From Clostridia bacterium (GTDB taxonomy: Bacteria > Bacillota > Clostridia > Oscillospirales > Acutalibacteraceae), in the NCBI GenBank assembly GCA_017416765.1, contig JAFQBE010000012.1, positions 62,001 to 126,000 of the forward strand: DNA of 64,000 bases, given 5' to 3'. A program made the position numbers and the translations under genes. The notes beneath the pieces were generated by a model, which saw only the letters and a list, made by a program, of their open reading frames with translations, did not search any database and was not told the origin of the DNA. The stretch's first letter is position 1. Each line of letters begins with the position of its first letter. Shown in pieces: positions 28,016 to 36,949 of this stretch.

Positions 28016-28044
28016 TATTTATGTCATCTTGTCCGATAATATGA
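28016..28044 (-). promoter_or_regulatory. Sigma-E-type promoter of the spoIIIA operon
   Basis: Minus strand TCATATT (28038-28044) matches the sigma-E -35 consensus KMATATT exactly; after 14 bases comes CATAAATA (28016-28023), six of eight matches to the -10 consensus CATACAxT. Transcription would start just before the spoIIIAA leader. Confidence 0.72.
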
Positions 28045-28098
28045 ATAAGCGGTAAAATTTGATTAATGATAACTGTAGTTACTGCTGATACAAAAGTG

Positions 28099-28127
28099 TT
28101 GAAAAAAAAGAGAATATATGGTAATAT
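28099..28127 (+). promoter_or_regulatory. SigA-type promoter of the YfhO-like gene
   Basis: TTGAAA (28099-28104), 17-base spacer, TAATAT (28122-28127). It gives a leader of about 27 bases. Confidence 0.6.
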
Positions 28128-28160
28128 ATTTATACTTATTTTTTAAGGAGTGTTAAGGAA

Positions 28161-31001
28161 GTGAAAAAGAACAAACTTGTTCAGGCGGCTTCACGCAACA
28201 GATATTCACTGCTTGCGTTTGGTGCCTCAGCATTCGTAATGGTCATAGTTTATTACTGCTTTAATGTAATACCCTTTGGCGATTACACAGTGCTGCGCAT
28301 GGACCTTTACCATCAGTACGGTCCGTTGTTTGCAGAGCTTTACGACAGAATAACCCAGGGAGAAAGCCTTGTATATTCGTGGACTACGGGCTTGGGTTCG
28401 AATTTCCTGGGTAATTTCAGCAATTACCTTGCAAGCCCTACAGCCATATTCATGCTGTTGCTGGGTCATAAGAATATGCCCGAAGCAATTTCGCTTATGG
28501 TGCTGTTCAAAGCGGCTTTTGCAAGTGCATTTTTCTCATACTACCTGCGCAAATCAACAGGCAAGAACGATTTTTCAATTTCTGCCTTCGGCGTGCTGTA
28601 TTCATTCTGCGGCTTCTTCATTGCGTACTACTGGAACGTAATGTGGATTGATGCAATGGCTATATTCCCGCTGGTTATGTACGGCATTGAGCAGATAATA
28701 AAAAACGGCAGGTTCAGAACCTATATGTTCTCCCTTGCCGCTGTTATGATAAGCAACTATTACATGGCTTATATTATCTGTATTTTCTCTGTAATTTACT
28801 TTTTGATTTATTATTTCAGCCAGTATGCCTTTGCAGAAAAGTTTACCGTTAAGCGTTATTATGACGCAGAAGGCAACAGATTAAAGCCGCAAAAAGCGTC
28901 TGCAATTTATAACCTTCGCAATTCAAGGCTTGTAAACTCCGGTGTGCGCTTTGCAGGTGCTTCCATAGGTGCAGCAGGTATTGCAGCCTTTATTCTTCTG
29001 CCTACAGTATTTATTCTTCAAAGCTCTTCGGCAACTTCCGGTACATTCCCGGAGGAAGCAAAAACCTACTTCAAAATCTTCGATTTTATTGCAAACCACC
29101 TTGTTTCGCTTGAGCCTACCATACGCAGCAGCGGCGAAGATGTATTACCCAACATTTACTGCGGTGTTATTACAGCTATGCTGGCTCCCCTTTTCCTATA
29201 TTCCAAAAAGCATACAAGACGCGAAAAGGTATGCTACGTTGCTTTGCTCGGTATACTTTTTGTAAGTTTTAACATCAATATGCTCAACTACATCTGGCAC
29301 GGCTTCCATTTCCCGAATGACCTGCCGTACAGATTAAGCTATGTTTATTCCTTCGTACTGCTTACAATGGCATACAAGGTGCTTATTAATATCGGCGATT
29401 ATCCGCAGAAAATGCTTATTACAACCGGAATTGCCGCAATGGCATTTGTTGTATTTGCAGAAAAGATAGGCTCAAAGAATGTAAATGAAGATACGGTTAT
29501 AACAACTATTGTTTTCATTGCCTTCTATACGCTTGTTATGTTAATGATGCAGACCGGCAAATATCAGCACAGCGCAATAGCACTCCTGCTTTTCTGCTGT
29601 GTTGTATCGGAAGCTGCAATAGGCAACACATCCCACTATGTAATGCAGCAGCAGAAACAGTATTATGTATCAGATTATGATGATTTCCAGACCATAAAAT
29701 CCAAGCTTGACAAGCGCGAAAACGGCGAATTCTATCGTATGGAGCTGACTGACCTTCGCACAAGAATGGACCCGAGCTGGTACGATTACAACGGCGTTTC
29801 AATATTCTCATCAATGGCTTACGAAAAGACCTCCAACCTTGTACACTACCTCGGTATGGACGGTAACTTTATAAACAGCTACACCTACAACGGCTTCCAG
29901 ACACCTGTTTTCAACATGATGACCTCGCTTAAATACATTGTTGACAACTCAACAATCACCCCTGCACCGAGTGATGAAATTTACACCAAGGTAACCACAC
30001 ACGATAAGTTTGCAGCATATGAAAACAACTATCATCTCAACATCGGCTACTGTGTCGGCAGAGAGGTGCTTGGCTGGGACTATGCAAACGATAACCCGTT
30101 CAAGGTTCAGAACGACTACTTTGAGCGTGCAACAGGTATTCCCGAGGTATTTTCCATTCTTCCCGTTGACAGCGTTTATTACGACAATATAAACGAGTTC
30201 AGTTCGGGACTTGATACGGGCGAGCTTGTATTTTTCCGCACCGTAGACGATGCAAGCGCAAACTTCTCAACTGACTATGTATTAAACGAAACTGCCGACT
30301 ATTATGTTTACCTTAAATCATCAAACATTGAAGATGTTACAATCAGCTTTGGTGAAAAGAGCATAACAAAAAATTTCAGCTCAGAGCATATATTCGGACT
30401 CGGTGTGATTGAAGCGGGCACAACGCTGAGCATAAATGTGCCGATTGACAACGGCAATTCAGGCTATATCGATATCTATGTATGCAGCATGGATATGGAA
30501 AAGTTCCAAAAAGGCTACGATATTCTCAAGGCTCAGCAGCTTGAGGTTGACACCTTTGACGAAACTGTAATCAAGGGCAGCGTTACAGCTCCTGAAGACA
30601 GCTTATTCTACACTTCAATCCCCTACGATGAAAGCTGGCAAATTTATGTTGACGGCGAACGCGTCAGCAAAACCGAAATGGAAGAATGTAAAATAGGCAA
30701 CGGCTTCATCGGCTTCTATGTTTCAGAGGGTGAACACGATATAGAGCTGAAATATGAAGCAAGAGGCCTTAAAATAGGCATTTGTGTTTCAGCAGTAACA
30801 ATTCTCGCATTAATCCTTCTGTTCGTTATTTTCCGCAAGAAAAAGCTCATAATGGCTGTTCTCGCAGGTTACGGCAGCGAAAAGGAAATAATTGAATATA
30901 CTGTTGATGAAAACGGCGAATTAACTTTTAAATCAGATGAAATTCCCGAAGTGACAGAAACAAACATTTCAGAAGACCCCAAACCGGAAGCAAACGAATA
31001 A
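28161..31001 (+). CDS. YfhO family polytopic membrane protein
   Basis: A 946-residue protein with about a dozen transmembrane helices in the first 490 residues, beginning with VMVIVYYCFNVIPFGDYTVLRMDLYHQYGP and including FHFPNDLPYRLSYVYSF, both YfhO hallmarks. An extracytoplasmic domain (about 500-860), one more transmembrane helix (about 865-890) and an acidic cytoplasmic tail follow. The YfhO family is related to GT-C glycosyltransferases; in B. subtilis and Listeria relatives add sugars to lipoteichoic acid. The start is GTG with AAGGAG about ten bases upstream. It is a single-gene unit with promoter and terminator. Confidence 0.83.
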   Translation: MKKNKLVQAASRNRYSLLAFGASAFVMVIVYYCFNVIPFGDYTVLRMDLYHQYGPLFAELYDRITQGESLVYSWTTGLGSNFLGNFSNYLASPTAIFMLLLGHKNMPEAISLMVLFKAAFASAFFSYYLRKSTGKNDFSISAFGVLYSFCGFFIAYYWNVMWIDAMAIFPLVMYGIEQIIKNGRFRTYMFSLAAVMISNYYMAYIICIFSVIYFLIYYFSQYAFAEKFTVKRYYDAEGNRLKPQKASAIYNLRNSRLVNSGVRFAGASIGAAGIAAFILLPTVFILQSSSATSGTFPEEAKTYFKIFDFIANHLVSLEPTIRSSGEDVLPNIYCGVITAMLAPLFLYSKKHTRREKVCYVALLGILFVSFNINMLNYIWHGFHFPNDLPYRLSYVYSFVLLTMAYKVLINIGDYPQKMLITTGIAAMAFVVFAEKIGSKNVNEDTVITTIVFIAFYTLVMLMMQTGKYQHSAIALLLFCCVVSEAAIGNTSHYVMQQQKQYYVSDYDDFQTIKSKLDKRENGEFYRMELTDLRTRMDPSWYDYNGVSIFSSMAYEKTSNLVHYLGMDGNFINSYTYNGFQTPVFNMMTSLKYIVDNSTITPAPSDEIYTKVTTHDKFAAYENNYHLNIGYCVGREVLGWDYANDNPFKVQNDYFERATGIPEVFSILPVDSVYYDNINEFSSGLDTGELVFFRTVDDASANFSTDYVLNETADYYVYLKSSNIEDVTISFGEKSITKNFSSEHIFGLGVIEAGTTLSINVPIDNGNSGYIDIYVCSMDMEKFQKGYDILKAQQLEVDTFDETVIKGSVTAPEDSLFYTSIPYDESWQIYVDGERVSKTEMEECKIGNGFIGFYVSEGEHDIELKYEARGLKIGICVSAVTILALILLFVIFRKKKLIMAVLAGYGSEKEIIEYTVDENGELTFKSDEIPEVTETNISEDPKPEANE

Positions 31002-31007
31002 TGAGTA

Positions 31008-31048
31008 AAGGCACATCAGTTTAAATGCTGATGTGCCTTGAATTTTTT
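31008..31048 (+). terminator. Rho-independent terminator of the YfhO-like gene
   Basis: Stem AAGGCACATCAG (31008-31019) pairs with CTGATGTGCCTT (31029-31040), loop of nine bases, followed by GAATTTTTTATT. The T-run reaches the end of the convergent kinase gene. Confidence 0.88.
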
Positions 31049-32603
31049 ATTCTGTTTTGCCGCTGAAATAAAAACCGACCCGCCCAAACTTTATATCAAA
31101 CCAATGTTTATAACCGTGCAGTCTGAATATATGCTTACATATCGGTAAGCCCATACCGCTTGAATTATCCTTGCTGTTGCGGGCAGTATCATTCCTTGAA
31201 AGAACATCCCACACAGAACTGTTTATATAAATATCTTTTTCGCCTTCATTGAACACGCTGAATTTAAATTCTTTCCCGTCTTTCTTTAATACTGCTTTTA
31301 CTTTTTTATCTCCTGAAGAATATTTAACAGCGTTGGACAGGTAATTATCAACAGCTATTGAAATCAGTTCAGCGTTAGCCAAAACTGATATGTTTTCTTC
31401 AATTTCCGATGATAAACTGACACCGAAATCTTCTGCAAATACGCTGTATTTTTCAAGCTCTGCTTTAACAATACAGCTTAAATCAACTTTTTCTTTGTTG
31501 ATTTTTGTGGCATCAGACAAACGGTTGTAGGTAAGAAGCGATTTAACTATACCGTTCATTCTCAATGCTTCATCATATATTGATTTTATATATTCGCCGT
31601 TTTTATCGGGTGCTATATTTTCCATTACACATTCACAGCGGTTCTGAATAACGGTAAGCGGTGTTTTAAGTTCATGCGCAGCAGCTGAAGTAAAGGCACG
31701 CTTTGCTGAATTCATATTCTGATTCTTGTTATACAGCTTACAGGCAACAATTATGATTATTGAACCTGTTATAAAGAACATTAGTGACATATAAAATGTC
31801 ATTCCAAAAAATTCATCAGACGAAATTGTTTTATAGAACTCGCTGTAATCAACAAAATAGTAAAAAGCGTAATCATTGCCCACACTTTCATAATCCATTG
31901 CACCGCCGCCAAAGCCGCCACCGCCTCCATAGTCATTCGTCTTGAAAACAAAATTTTCTATTTTGTTCTGCAGCTTTTCCTGCGATTTTAAGTAGTATTT
32001 ATGGTCAATACCCGTTTTTTCAAAATCATATAATGAATAATATAGATAGGCATTGCTTTCAAGGATAGTTTCTGTAGGTTCAAAATCGGAGAGGATAAAG
32101 GTTCTTAACTCTTTCCGCTGATTATCAAGTACAAAGGATACAGGGAAGTATTCTTCGCCGTTAAAATGCACCTTTAATTCGCGCATAATCAGAAAACGGC
32201 CATCACTTTCCTTCTGAAAATCAAGTATTTCTTTCCTCAAATCGTCGCGTAAAAAGGGCTCAAGCGAAAGGTAGTTGAATTTTTCTTCATCATAGCCCTT
32301 CCACCATATTCCGCTTTCGCTTTTAAAAAGAACTTCACCTTGTCTGTCAAGCATGGCAAAAGCATAGGACGGCTTTGAAAATGTTCCATATACAGGGGAT
32401 GAAAAGGTAATTCTTCTGCTTACATCGTTAATATCAGCGCTGAAATTATTTATATCATCTTCAATTGTATACATACTGTTCCAAAAACCCTGCAGATTAT
32501 CAAGCAGCATTTCCTGCGCGCTGAAATAATTGATTACCGTAGAACAGCTGAAAAGAACCGTTACACCGACAATAATCAAAGCCACCATTTTCTTTTTTGT
32601 CAT
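31047..32603 (-). CDS. Sensor histidine kinase
   Basis: A 518-residue kinase. Transmembrane helices at about 7-26 and 268-288 flank a large extracytoplasmic sensor; a dimerisation/phosphoacceptor domain has AHELKTPLT (His near 309), then an ATPase domain with N box DNYLSNAVKYSS and G box SSGMGLPICKH. A glycine-rich run lies late in the sensor (about 223-236, nine glycines within twelve residues), which is unusual. It is eight bases downstream of its response regulator. Signal unknown. Confidence 0.9.
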   Translation of the reverse strand: MTKKKMVALIIVGVTVLFSCSTVINYFSAQEMLLDNLQGFWNSMYTIEDDINNFSADINDVSRRITFSSPVYGTFSKPSYAFAMLDRQGEVLFKSESGIWWKGYDEEKFNYLSLEPFLRDDLRKEILDFQKESDGRFLIMRELKVHFNGEEYFPVSFVLDNQRKELRTFILSDFEPTETILESNAYLYYSLYDFEKTGIDHKYYLKSQEKLQNKIENFVFKTNDYGGGGGFGGGAMDYESVGNDYAFYYFVDYSEFYKTISSDEFFGMTFYMSLMFFITGSIIIIVACKLYNKNQNMNSAKRAFTSAAAHELKTPLTVIQNRCECVMENIAPDKNGEYIKSIYDEALRMNGIVKSLLTYNRLSDATKINKEKVDLSCIVKAELEKYSVFAEDFGVSLSSEIEENISVLANAELISIAVDNYLSNAVKYSSGDKKVKAVLKKDGKEFKFSVFNEGEKDIYINSSVWDVLSRNDTARNSKDNSSGMGLPICKHIFRLHGYKHWFDIKFGRVGFYFSGKTE

Positions 32604-32610
32604 ACCGCTT

Positions 32611-33279
32611 TCACTCCTCTCTTAACGAATATCCGCCGCCGATAACCGTTTTAATATGCACCGATTTTTCGCCCAAGGCTTTACGCAGTTTTTTGATATG
32701 GGTATCAACGGTCCTTTCATCACCGTCATAATCCCAGCCCCAGACCTTGGCTAAAATCTGCTCACGCGATAAAACAATACCTTTATTTATCATCAACAGT
32801 TCAAGCAGCCTGAATGTTTTGTTTGAAAGCTCAATTATGTTGCCGTCAACCGTTACAAGCTGTTTGGGTTTATTCAAAGTAATACCGCAAAAGCATATTT
32901 CTTCCTGCAAAGTGCTGCCTCTGTAGCGACTGATTAAAGCATTGCACTTTTGCGCAAGCACAGCCAACGGAAAAGGCTTTACAATATAATCATCCGCACC
33001 AAGGCTGTAGCCCTTCAGCAAATCCCGTTCTTCCCCCAAGGCAGAAAGGAAAAGCACAGGAGTATCGGATACTGAACGAATACGGCGACAGGCTTCAAGC
33101 CCGTTCATTTCGGGCATCATGACATCAAGTATAACCAAATCAAAGCTATCGGTTTTACACTTTTCTACCGCTTCCCTGCCATTGGCTGAAAGCGTAACTT
33201 CAAAGCCCTTTGCTGAAAGATAATCATAAAAAGTTTCGCGTATTTTTACTTCATCGTCACAAACAAGAATTTTATACAT
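32611..33279 (-). CDS. OmpR/PhoB family response regulator
   Basis: About 222 residues: receiver domain with acidic pair Asp8-Asp9, phospho-acceptor Asp52 (LVILDVMMPEMNG) and Lys101 (YIVKPF), then a winged-helix DNA-binding domain (SREQILAKVWGWDYDGDERTVDTHIKKLRKALG). Pairs with the kinase downstream. I chose the ATG at 33279, nine bases after AGGAG; the codons at 33285 and 33288 are too close to that site. Confidence 0.93.
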   Translation of the reverse strand: MYKILVCDDEVKIRETFYDYLSAKGFEVTLSANGREAVEKCKTDSFDLVILDVMMPEMNGLEACRRIRSVSDTPVLFLSALGEERDLLKGYSLGADDYIVKPFPLAVLAQKCNALISRYRGSTLQEEICFCGITLNKPKQLVTVDGNIIELSNKTFRLLELLMINKGIVLSREQILAKVWGWDYDGDERTVDTHIKKLRKALGEKSVHIKTVIGGGYSLREE

Positions 33280-33343
33280 AAGCATCAACTCCTTTCAATT
33301 GTATAATAAACCAACAATGTGTATTCTGTGTGTCAACATAAAA

Positions 33344-33377
33344 ACATCGCCGTAATTTTTAAAAATCACGGCGATGT
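33344..33377 (-). terminator. Rho-independent terminator of the PHP-domain gene
   Basis: Minus strand stem ACATCGCCGTGATTTTT with its complement (33344-33377), followed by TTTTATG. It separates the PHP gene from the response regulator. Confidence 0.85.
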
Positions 33378-33391
33378 AAGCTTTAATTTTA

Positions 33392-34903
33392 TTAACCGAA
33401 AATAGTTGCAATAAAGTTAAGCGGAAGAATTGAAAGCAGGAACTTAACGGGAATATCGCAGATTGCAGTTGCGATACCGCCAAGGTCTACAAAAAATTCT
33501 CTTTCAGCTGCAACCGGGGCACCGTCATACTCAAGTGTAAACGCCTGAGTATACATTACGCCGCCTTCGCCATACGCTTCTGCACGGACATAACTGCCGA
33601 TTTTATCGGAATAATTATCAAGGTCGATTGTATTGCCGACATGGATAACCTTGCCGTTTGCAATCCAATGAACTATAAGTGCGTTTTCTGCTGTAAGAGC
33701 TATTGTGTCCTCATCTTCATCAACAACAACATTTGTGAAAAGCGGAGATGCCTTATCCTCGGGTGCTTCATATTTCTGACCGTCTTCGCCATTTGCCATT
33801 TCAAGCTTGCTCTGCTCAATAATAGCGTTGAGCTTTTCAACCATAGCCGATGCTGCAGAATTGTTGGAAGCAACAAGTTCATCGCGAAGAGTTACAAGCT
33901 CATTGAAATTGCCTATATATTTGCTCGCAGCAAAGAATTCTCCGTTTGCCATATTTGCTTTAAGGTTTGCGGAAGTATTTTCTGCCATGTAGTGCATTGT
34001 ATAGCCGGAATAAACTATGCCGAGATTATGAGCATCTGTTGTAGCTATAGCGTAAACATTTCTGCCGTAGGGAACAAGGTCAGTCAGAAGAATATCCCAC
34101 AGCTTTCTGTCGTGGCGTGTTCTGCCGTCACCCTTGCTGTTAATATCGATACCGATGCAGGAATCATAATTGAGAAGAATATTTTCAAACTTGTTTATTT
34201 TATAATTATAACTTACATTATCTTTATTGTATGCATCTTCCGTATAAACCTCATCGCGTGCGTTGGTATATTCACCGGGGTGATTAATAACGGAAAGACC
34301 GCCGCGTTCATCAATCGCCTTGATGATACCCTCGTAATCGCTTGTGCCGCCGAGTCTGCCGTTACCGTAATCAACAAACCATGTATTTACATGAGCATTG
34401 TTAAAGGAAGTACCGTTCTGTTCATTACCCCACGGAACAGAAATCATTTTATGACCGCCGTCCTGTGAATAATATTCATCACCTGCTGAGGAAACTTCAA
34501 CCTTATAAGCCTTACCGTTTCCGGCAGTACCGTTTTCAGAAAGAACTTCACCGCCGACAACACCGTTTTTGATAAGACCGAGAACCTTCATTGCCGGCAC
34601 ATAATCGTGCTTCATATAGCCGTAAGAAACTGTGCTGTGGTCAGTTCTTGCATAAATATCAAAGCCGAGTTCATAGTGCCTTTCTGTCATTGCAGGAAGA
34701 GAATCGTGACCATCGCTGAAGGTTGTGTGGCTGTGAAGGTCACCCTTATAAACATTATAGGTTTCAAAATTAACACCATCGTAAGGATTGTTAATTTTGT
34801 AATCGACATCACCGGCAGCAAAAGCCATAGGTGCCATTGTAAGAAGCATAGCACCGCCAACGGCAGCAGCCATTATTTTTTTGCCGAATTTTTGAAATTT
34901 CAT
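33392..34903 (-). CDS. Exported PHP-domain (CehA/McbA-like) metallohydrolase
   Basis: A 503-residue protein with a signal peptide (Lys-rich start, hydrophobic 10-28, AFA-A cleavage near 29-30). Metal ligands of the PHP fold are visible: DLHSHTTFSDG (His57, His59), ARTDHSTVS, VINHPGE and ATTDAHN. A C-terminal beta domain follows, and the last 35 residues are hydrophobic (ICDIPVKFLLSILPLNFIATIF), perhaps a membrane tether. PHP enzymes cleave phosphoester bonds; the substrate outside the cell is unknown. It is a single-gene unit with a strong promoter and terminator. Confidence 0.78.
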   Translation of the reverse strand: MKFQKFGKKIMAAAVGGAMLLTMAPMAFAAGDVDYKINNPYDGVNFETYNVYKGDLHSHTTFSDGHDSLPAMTERHYELGFDIYARTDHSTVSYGYMKHDYVPAMKVLGLIKNGVVGGEVLSENGTAGNGKAYKVEVSSAGDEYYSQDGGHKMISVPWGNEQNGTSFNNAHVNTWFVDYGNGRLGGTSDYEGIIKAIDERGGLSVINHPGEYTNARDEVYTEDAYNKDNVSYNYKINKFENILLNYDSCIGIDINSKGDGRTRHDRKLWDILLTDLVPYGRNVYAIATTDAHNLGIVYSGYTMHYMAENTSANLKANMANGEFFAASKYIGNFNELVTLRDELVASNNSAASAMVEKLNAIIEQSKLEMANGEDGQKYEAPEDKASPLFTNVVVDEDEDTIALTAENALIVHWIANGKVIHVGNTIDLDNYSDKIGSYVRAEAYGEGGVMYTQAFTLEYDGAPVAAEREFFVDLGGIATAICDIPVKFLLSILPLNFIATIFG

Positions 34904-34945
34904 TAAATATTCCTCCTGTTTTTGTAAACAATTACTATATTTGGA

Positions 34946-34974
34946 ATTTTAACACAGTTTAAGTATTTCGTCAA
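34946..34974 (-). promoter_or_regulatory. SigA promoter of the PHP-domain gene
   Basis: Minus strand TTGACG (34969-34974), 17-base spacer, TAAAAT (34946-34951). AGGAGG lies just before the ATG at 34903. Confidence 0.72.
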
Positions 34975-34985
34975 TAAATCTTTAA

Positions 34986-35684
34986 CTATTTTGCCGTTTC
35001 AGCAGAATATTTAAATGCAACGTCAAGCAAAAAATCATACATGGGCTTGAACGCTTTATAAATCGGACGGATTTTTTCGATAAAATCGCTATCCGAAAGC
35101 TCATTCAGGTTCGGAAAATAAAACATGAATGCAAGGCTTTTGCAGTTGTAATACGGCTCAAGCACGGCCATGGGACAGCCGGGTTTACCCTTTTTATAAA
35201 AATCGCCGTGGAATTCTGCGCCGCTTCTTTCTGCGATAATTACCGCATCATAAAAATCATCGGGTCTTGCGGCAATTTCCTGACGGAAAAGCTCCATCAT
35301 TCGCGGCGGCGCATAATAAGTGCCTACACCGCCCGAATATCCGTTCTGCGCAACCTCAAACCACATACAGGGAAAATGAGGCAAAGCATGCTTATCGCGT
35401 GTAAACATGGTCCAGAGATTTTCGCGGTACATATTTTTATCTTTGGTATAGCGCGTATCTCTGCGCACGCGAGAAACCATTTTCTGCGGAACAATCGGTA
35501 TATCTTCATCAATTTCAATTATTGTATCGGAAAGAGCGCAGATAACCTGCTGAAGTGGTATTGTAATACCCGCTTTTATCTTCTGTTTATTTGCTTCGTA
35601 AAACTCTTTACTGTTGCGAAAACGGTTTTCGCTGAGCAGCATTAATGTTTCGGGAGTTATGCCGTCATATCTGTAACTACTCAT
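34986..35684 (-). CDS. DUF2461 domain-containing protein
   Basis: A 232-residue DUF2461 (TIGR02453-like) protein. Typical elements are the N-terminal LLSENRFRNSKEFYEANK, the SRVRRDTRYTKDKNMYRENLW segment and GGVGTYYAPPRM. Function unknown. It overlaps the upstream lyase gene by four bases, so the two are likely co-translated; last gene of a five-gene run starting at 39702. Confidence 0.8.
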   Translation of the reverse strand: MSSYRYDGITPETLMLLSENRFRNSKEFYEANKQKIKAGITIPLQQVICALSDTIIEIDEDIPIVPQKMVSRVRRDTRYTKDKNMYRENLWTMFTRDKHALPHFPCMWFEVAQNGYSGGVGTYYAPPRMMELFRQEIAARPDDFYDAVIIAERSGAEFHGDFYKKGKPGCPMAVLEPYYNCKSLAFMFYFPNLNELSDSDFIEKIRPIYKAFKPMYDFLLDVAFKYSAETAK

Positions 35685-36943
35685 TTAAGCAAACCCCTTT
35701 TATAAATTTCCTGTGCAGCAAGCATGATACCTATTTTACCGCTGTCGAAATTGAGCGAACCCTGCATCCATACTGCATAGGGTTCACGCAGCGGAGCGTC
35801 AGACGAAAGCTCAATTGAAGAACCGCCGGTAAATGCACCCGCGGACATAATAACCTGACTGTCATAGCCCGGCATATCCCATGGCTCAGGGCATACATTT
35901 GAATCAATCGGTGCGCCCTTCTGCAAGCCCTGGCAGAAAGCAATAAGAGTTTCGCTGTTGCAGAGCTTGATTGCCTGAATAATATCAACACGCTTTTCTG
36001 AGCTTAACGGAGTTGTTTCGTAGCCGAGCTGTTCAAAAAGGCTTGCGGCAAAAACAGCTGTTTTAAGCGCTTCACCGACAATATGCGGAGCGTTGAAGAG
36101 TCCCATAAACAGTCCCCTTGTCTGACCTAAAGAAGGTCCTACCTCTCGTCCCAAACCCGGAGTTGTCATGCGGTAGGAGCATTTTTCAACAAGGTCTGCC
36201 CTGCCTGCAATATAGCCGCCGCATTTTGCAATACCGCCGCCGGGATTTTTAATAAGTGAACCTGCAATGATATCCGCGCCGTGAGAAACAGGCTCGGTTG
36301 CTTCAACAAATTCGCCGTAGCAGTTATCAACCATAATAACCGCATCGCTTTTGGCTTTGACAATTTTTGAAATCTTTTCAATTTCAGCCATACCGAGGCT
36401 CGGTCTTAACGAATAACCTCTTGAACGCTGAATATAAACCATTGCAACCTTTTCCTGCAAAGCTTTTTCGATTCCTTCATAGTCAACCGTACCGTCAGGC
36501 AGCAAATCAACCTGCTTGTAGGTTACACCGAAATCTTTGAGCGAACCCATACCGCTGCCGGTAAGACCGATAACCGAATGAATGGTATCATACGGTGTAC
36601 CGGTAACACAAAGCATGGTATCGCCCGGACGAAGCATACCGAAAAGCGCAACAGCAAGCGTATGTGTGCCGCAGGTTAAGCTGTGGCGGATAAGAGAATC
36701 CTCCGCACCGACACAATCGGCAAGAACAGCGTCAAGCACATCTCTGCCTCTGTCGCCGTAGCCGTAACCTGTAGATTCGGTAAAGTGGCTTTCCGTTACG
36801 CTGTTTTTAACAAAAGCTGCAAGTACTTTTTCCTGGTTATAAGCCCTTATTTCATCAATATGTGCAAAGGAAGCCGCCGCAGTCTGCATGGCTTTTTCGC
36901 TTGCCCTTGCAATAACATCATCAACTTTAAAAAAACTGTTCAT
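35681..36943 (-). CDS. PLP-dependent methionine gamma-lyase/aluminium-resistance family protein
   Basis: A 420-residue protein of the Cys/Met-metabolism PLP family, in the clostridial group called aluminium resistance or YnbB. It has LTCGTHTLAVALFGMLRPGD near the cofactor phosphate, MVDNCYGEFVE, and the PLP-lysine motif AGSLIKNPGGGIA. It probably carries out C-S lyase chemistry; the physiological substrate is unproven. It is seven bases after the GNAT gene. Confidence 0.82.
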   Translation of the reverse strand: MNSFFKVDDVIARASEKAMQTAAASFAHIDEIRAYNQEKVLAAFVKNSVTESHFTESTGYGYGDRGRDVLDAVLADCVGAEDSLIRHSLTCGTHTLAVALFGMLRPGDTMLCVTGTPYDTIHSVIGLTGSGMGSLKDFGVTYKQVDLLPDGTVDYEGIEKALQEKVAMVYIQRSRGYSLRPSLGMAEIEKISKIVKAKSDAVIMVDNCYGEFVEATEPVSHGADIIAGSLIKNPGGGIAKCGGYIAGRADLVEKCSYRMTTPGLGREVGPSLGQTRGLFMGLFNAPHIVGEALKTAVFAASLFEQLGYETTPLSSEKRVDIIQAIKLCNSETLIAFCQGLQKGAPIDSNVCPEPWDMPGYDSQVIMSAGAFTGGSSIELSSDAPLREPYAVWMQGSLNFDSGKIGIMLAAQEIYKRGLLK

Positions 36944-36949
36944 TTCTAT

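Noticed and set aside
33295..33483. A 62-codon hydrophobic open frame on the minus strand
   Set aside because: It overlaps the 3' end of the PHP gene in another frame and runs through its terminator.
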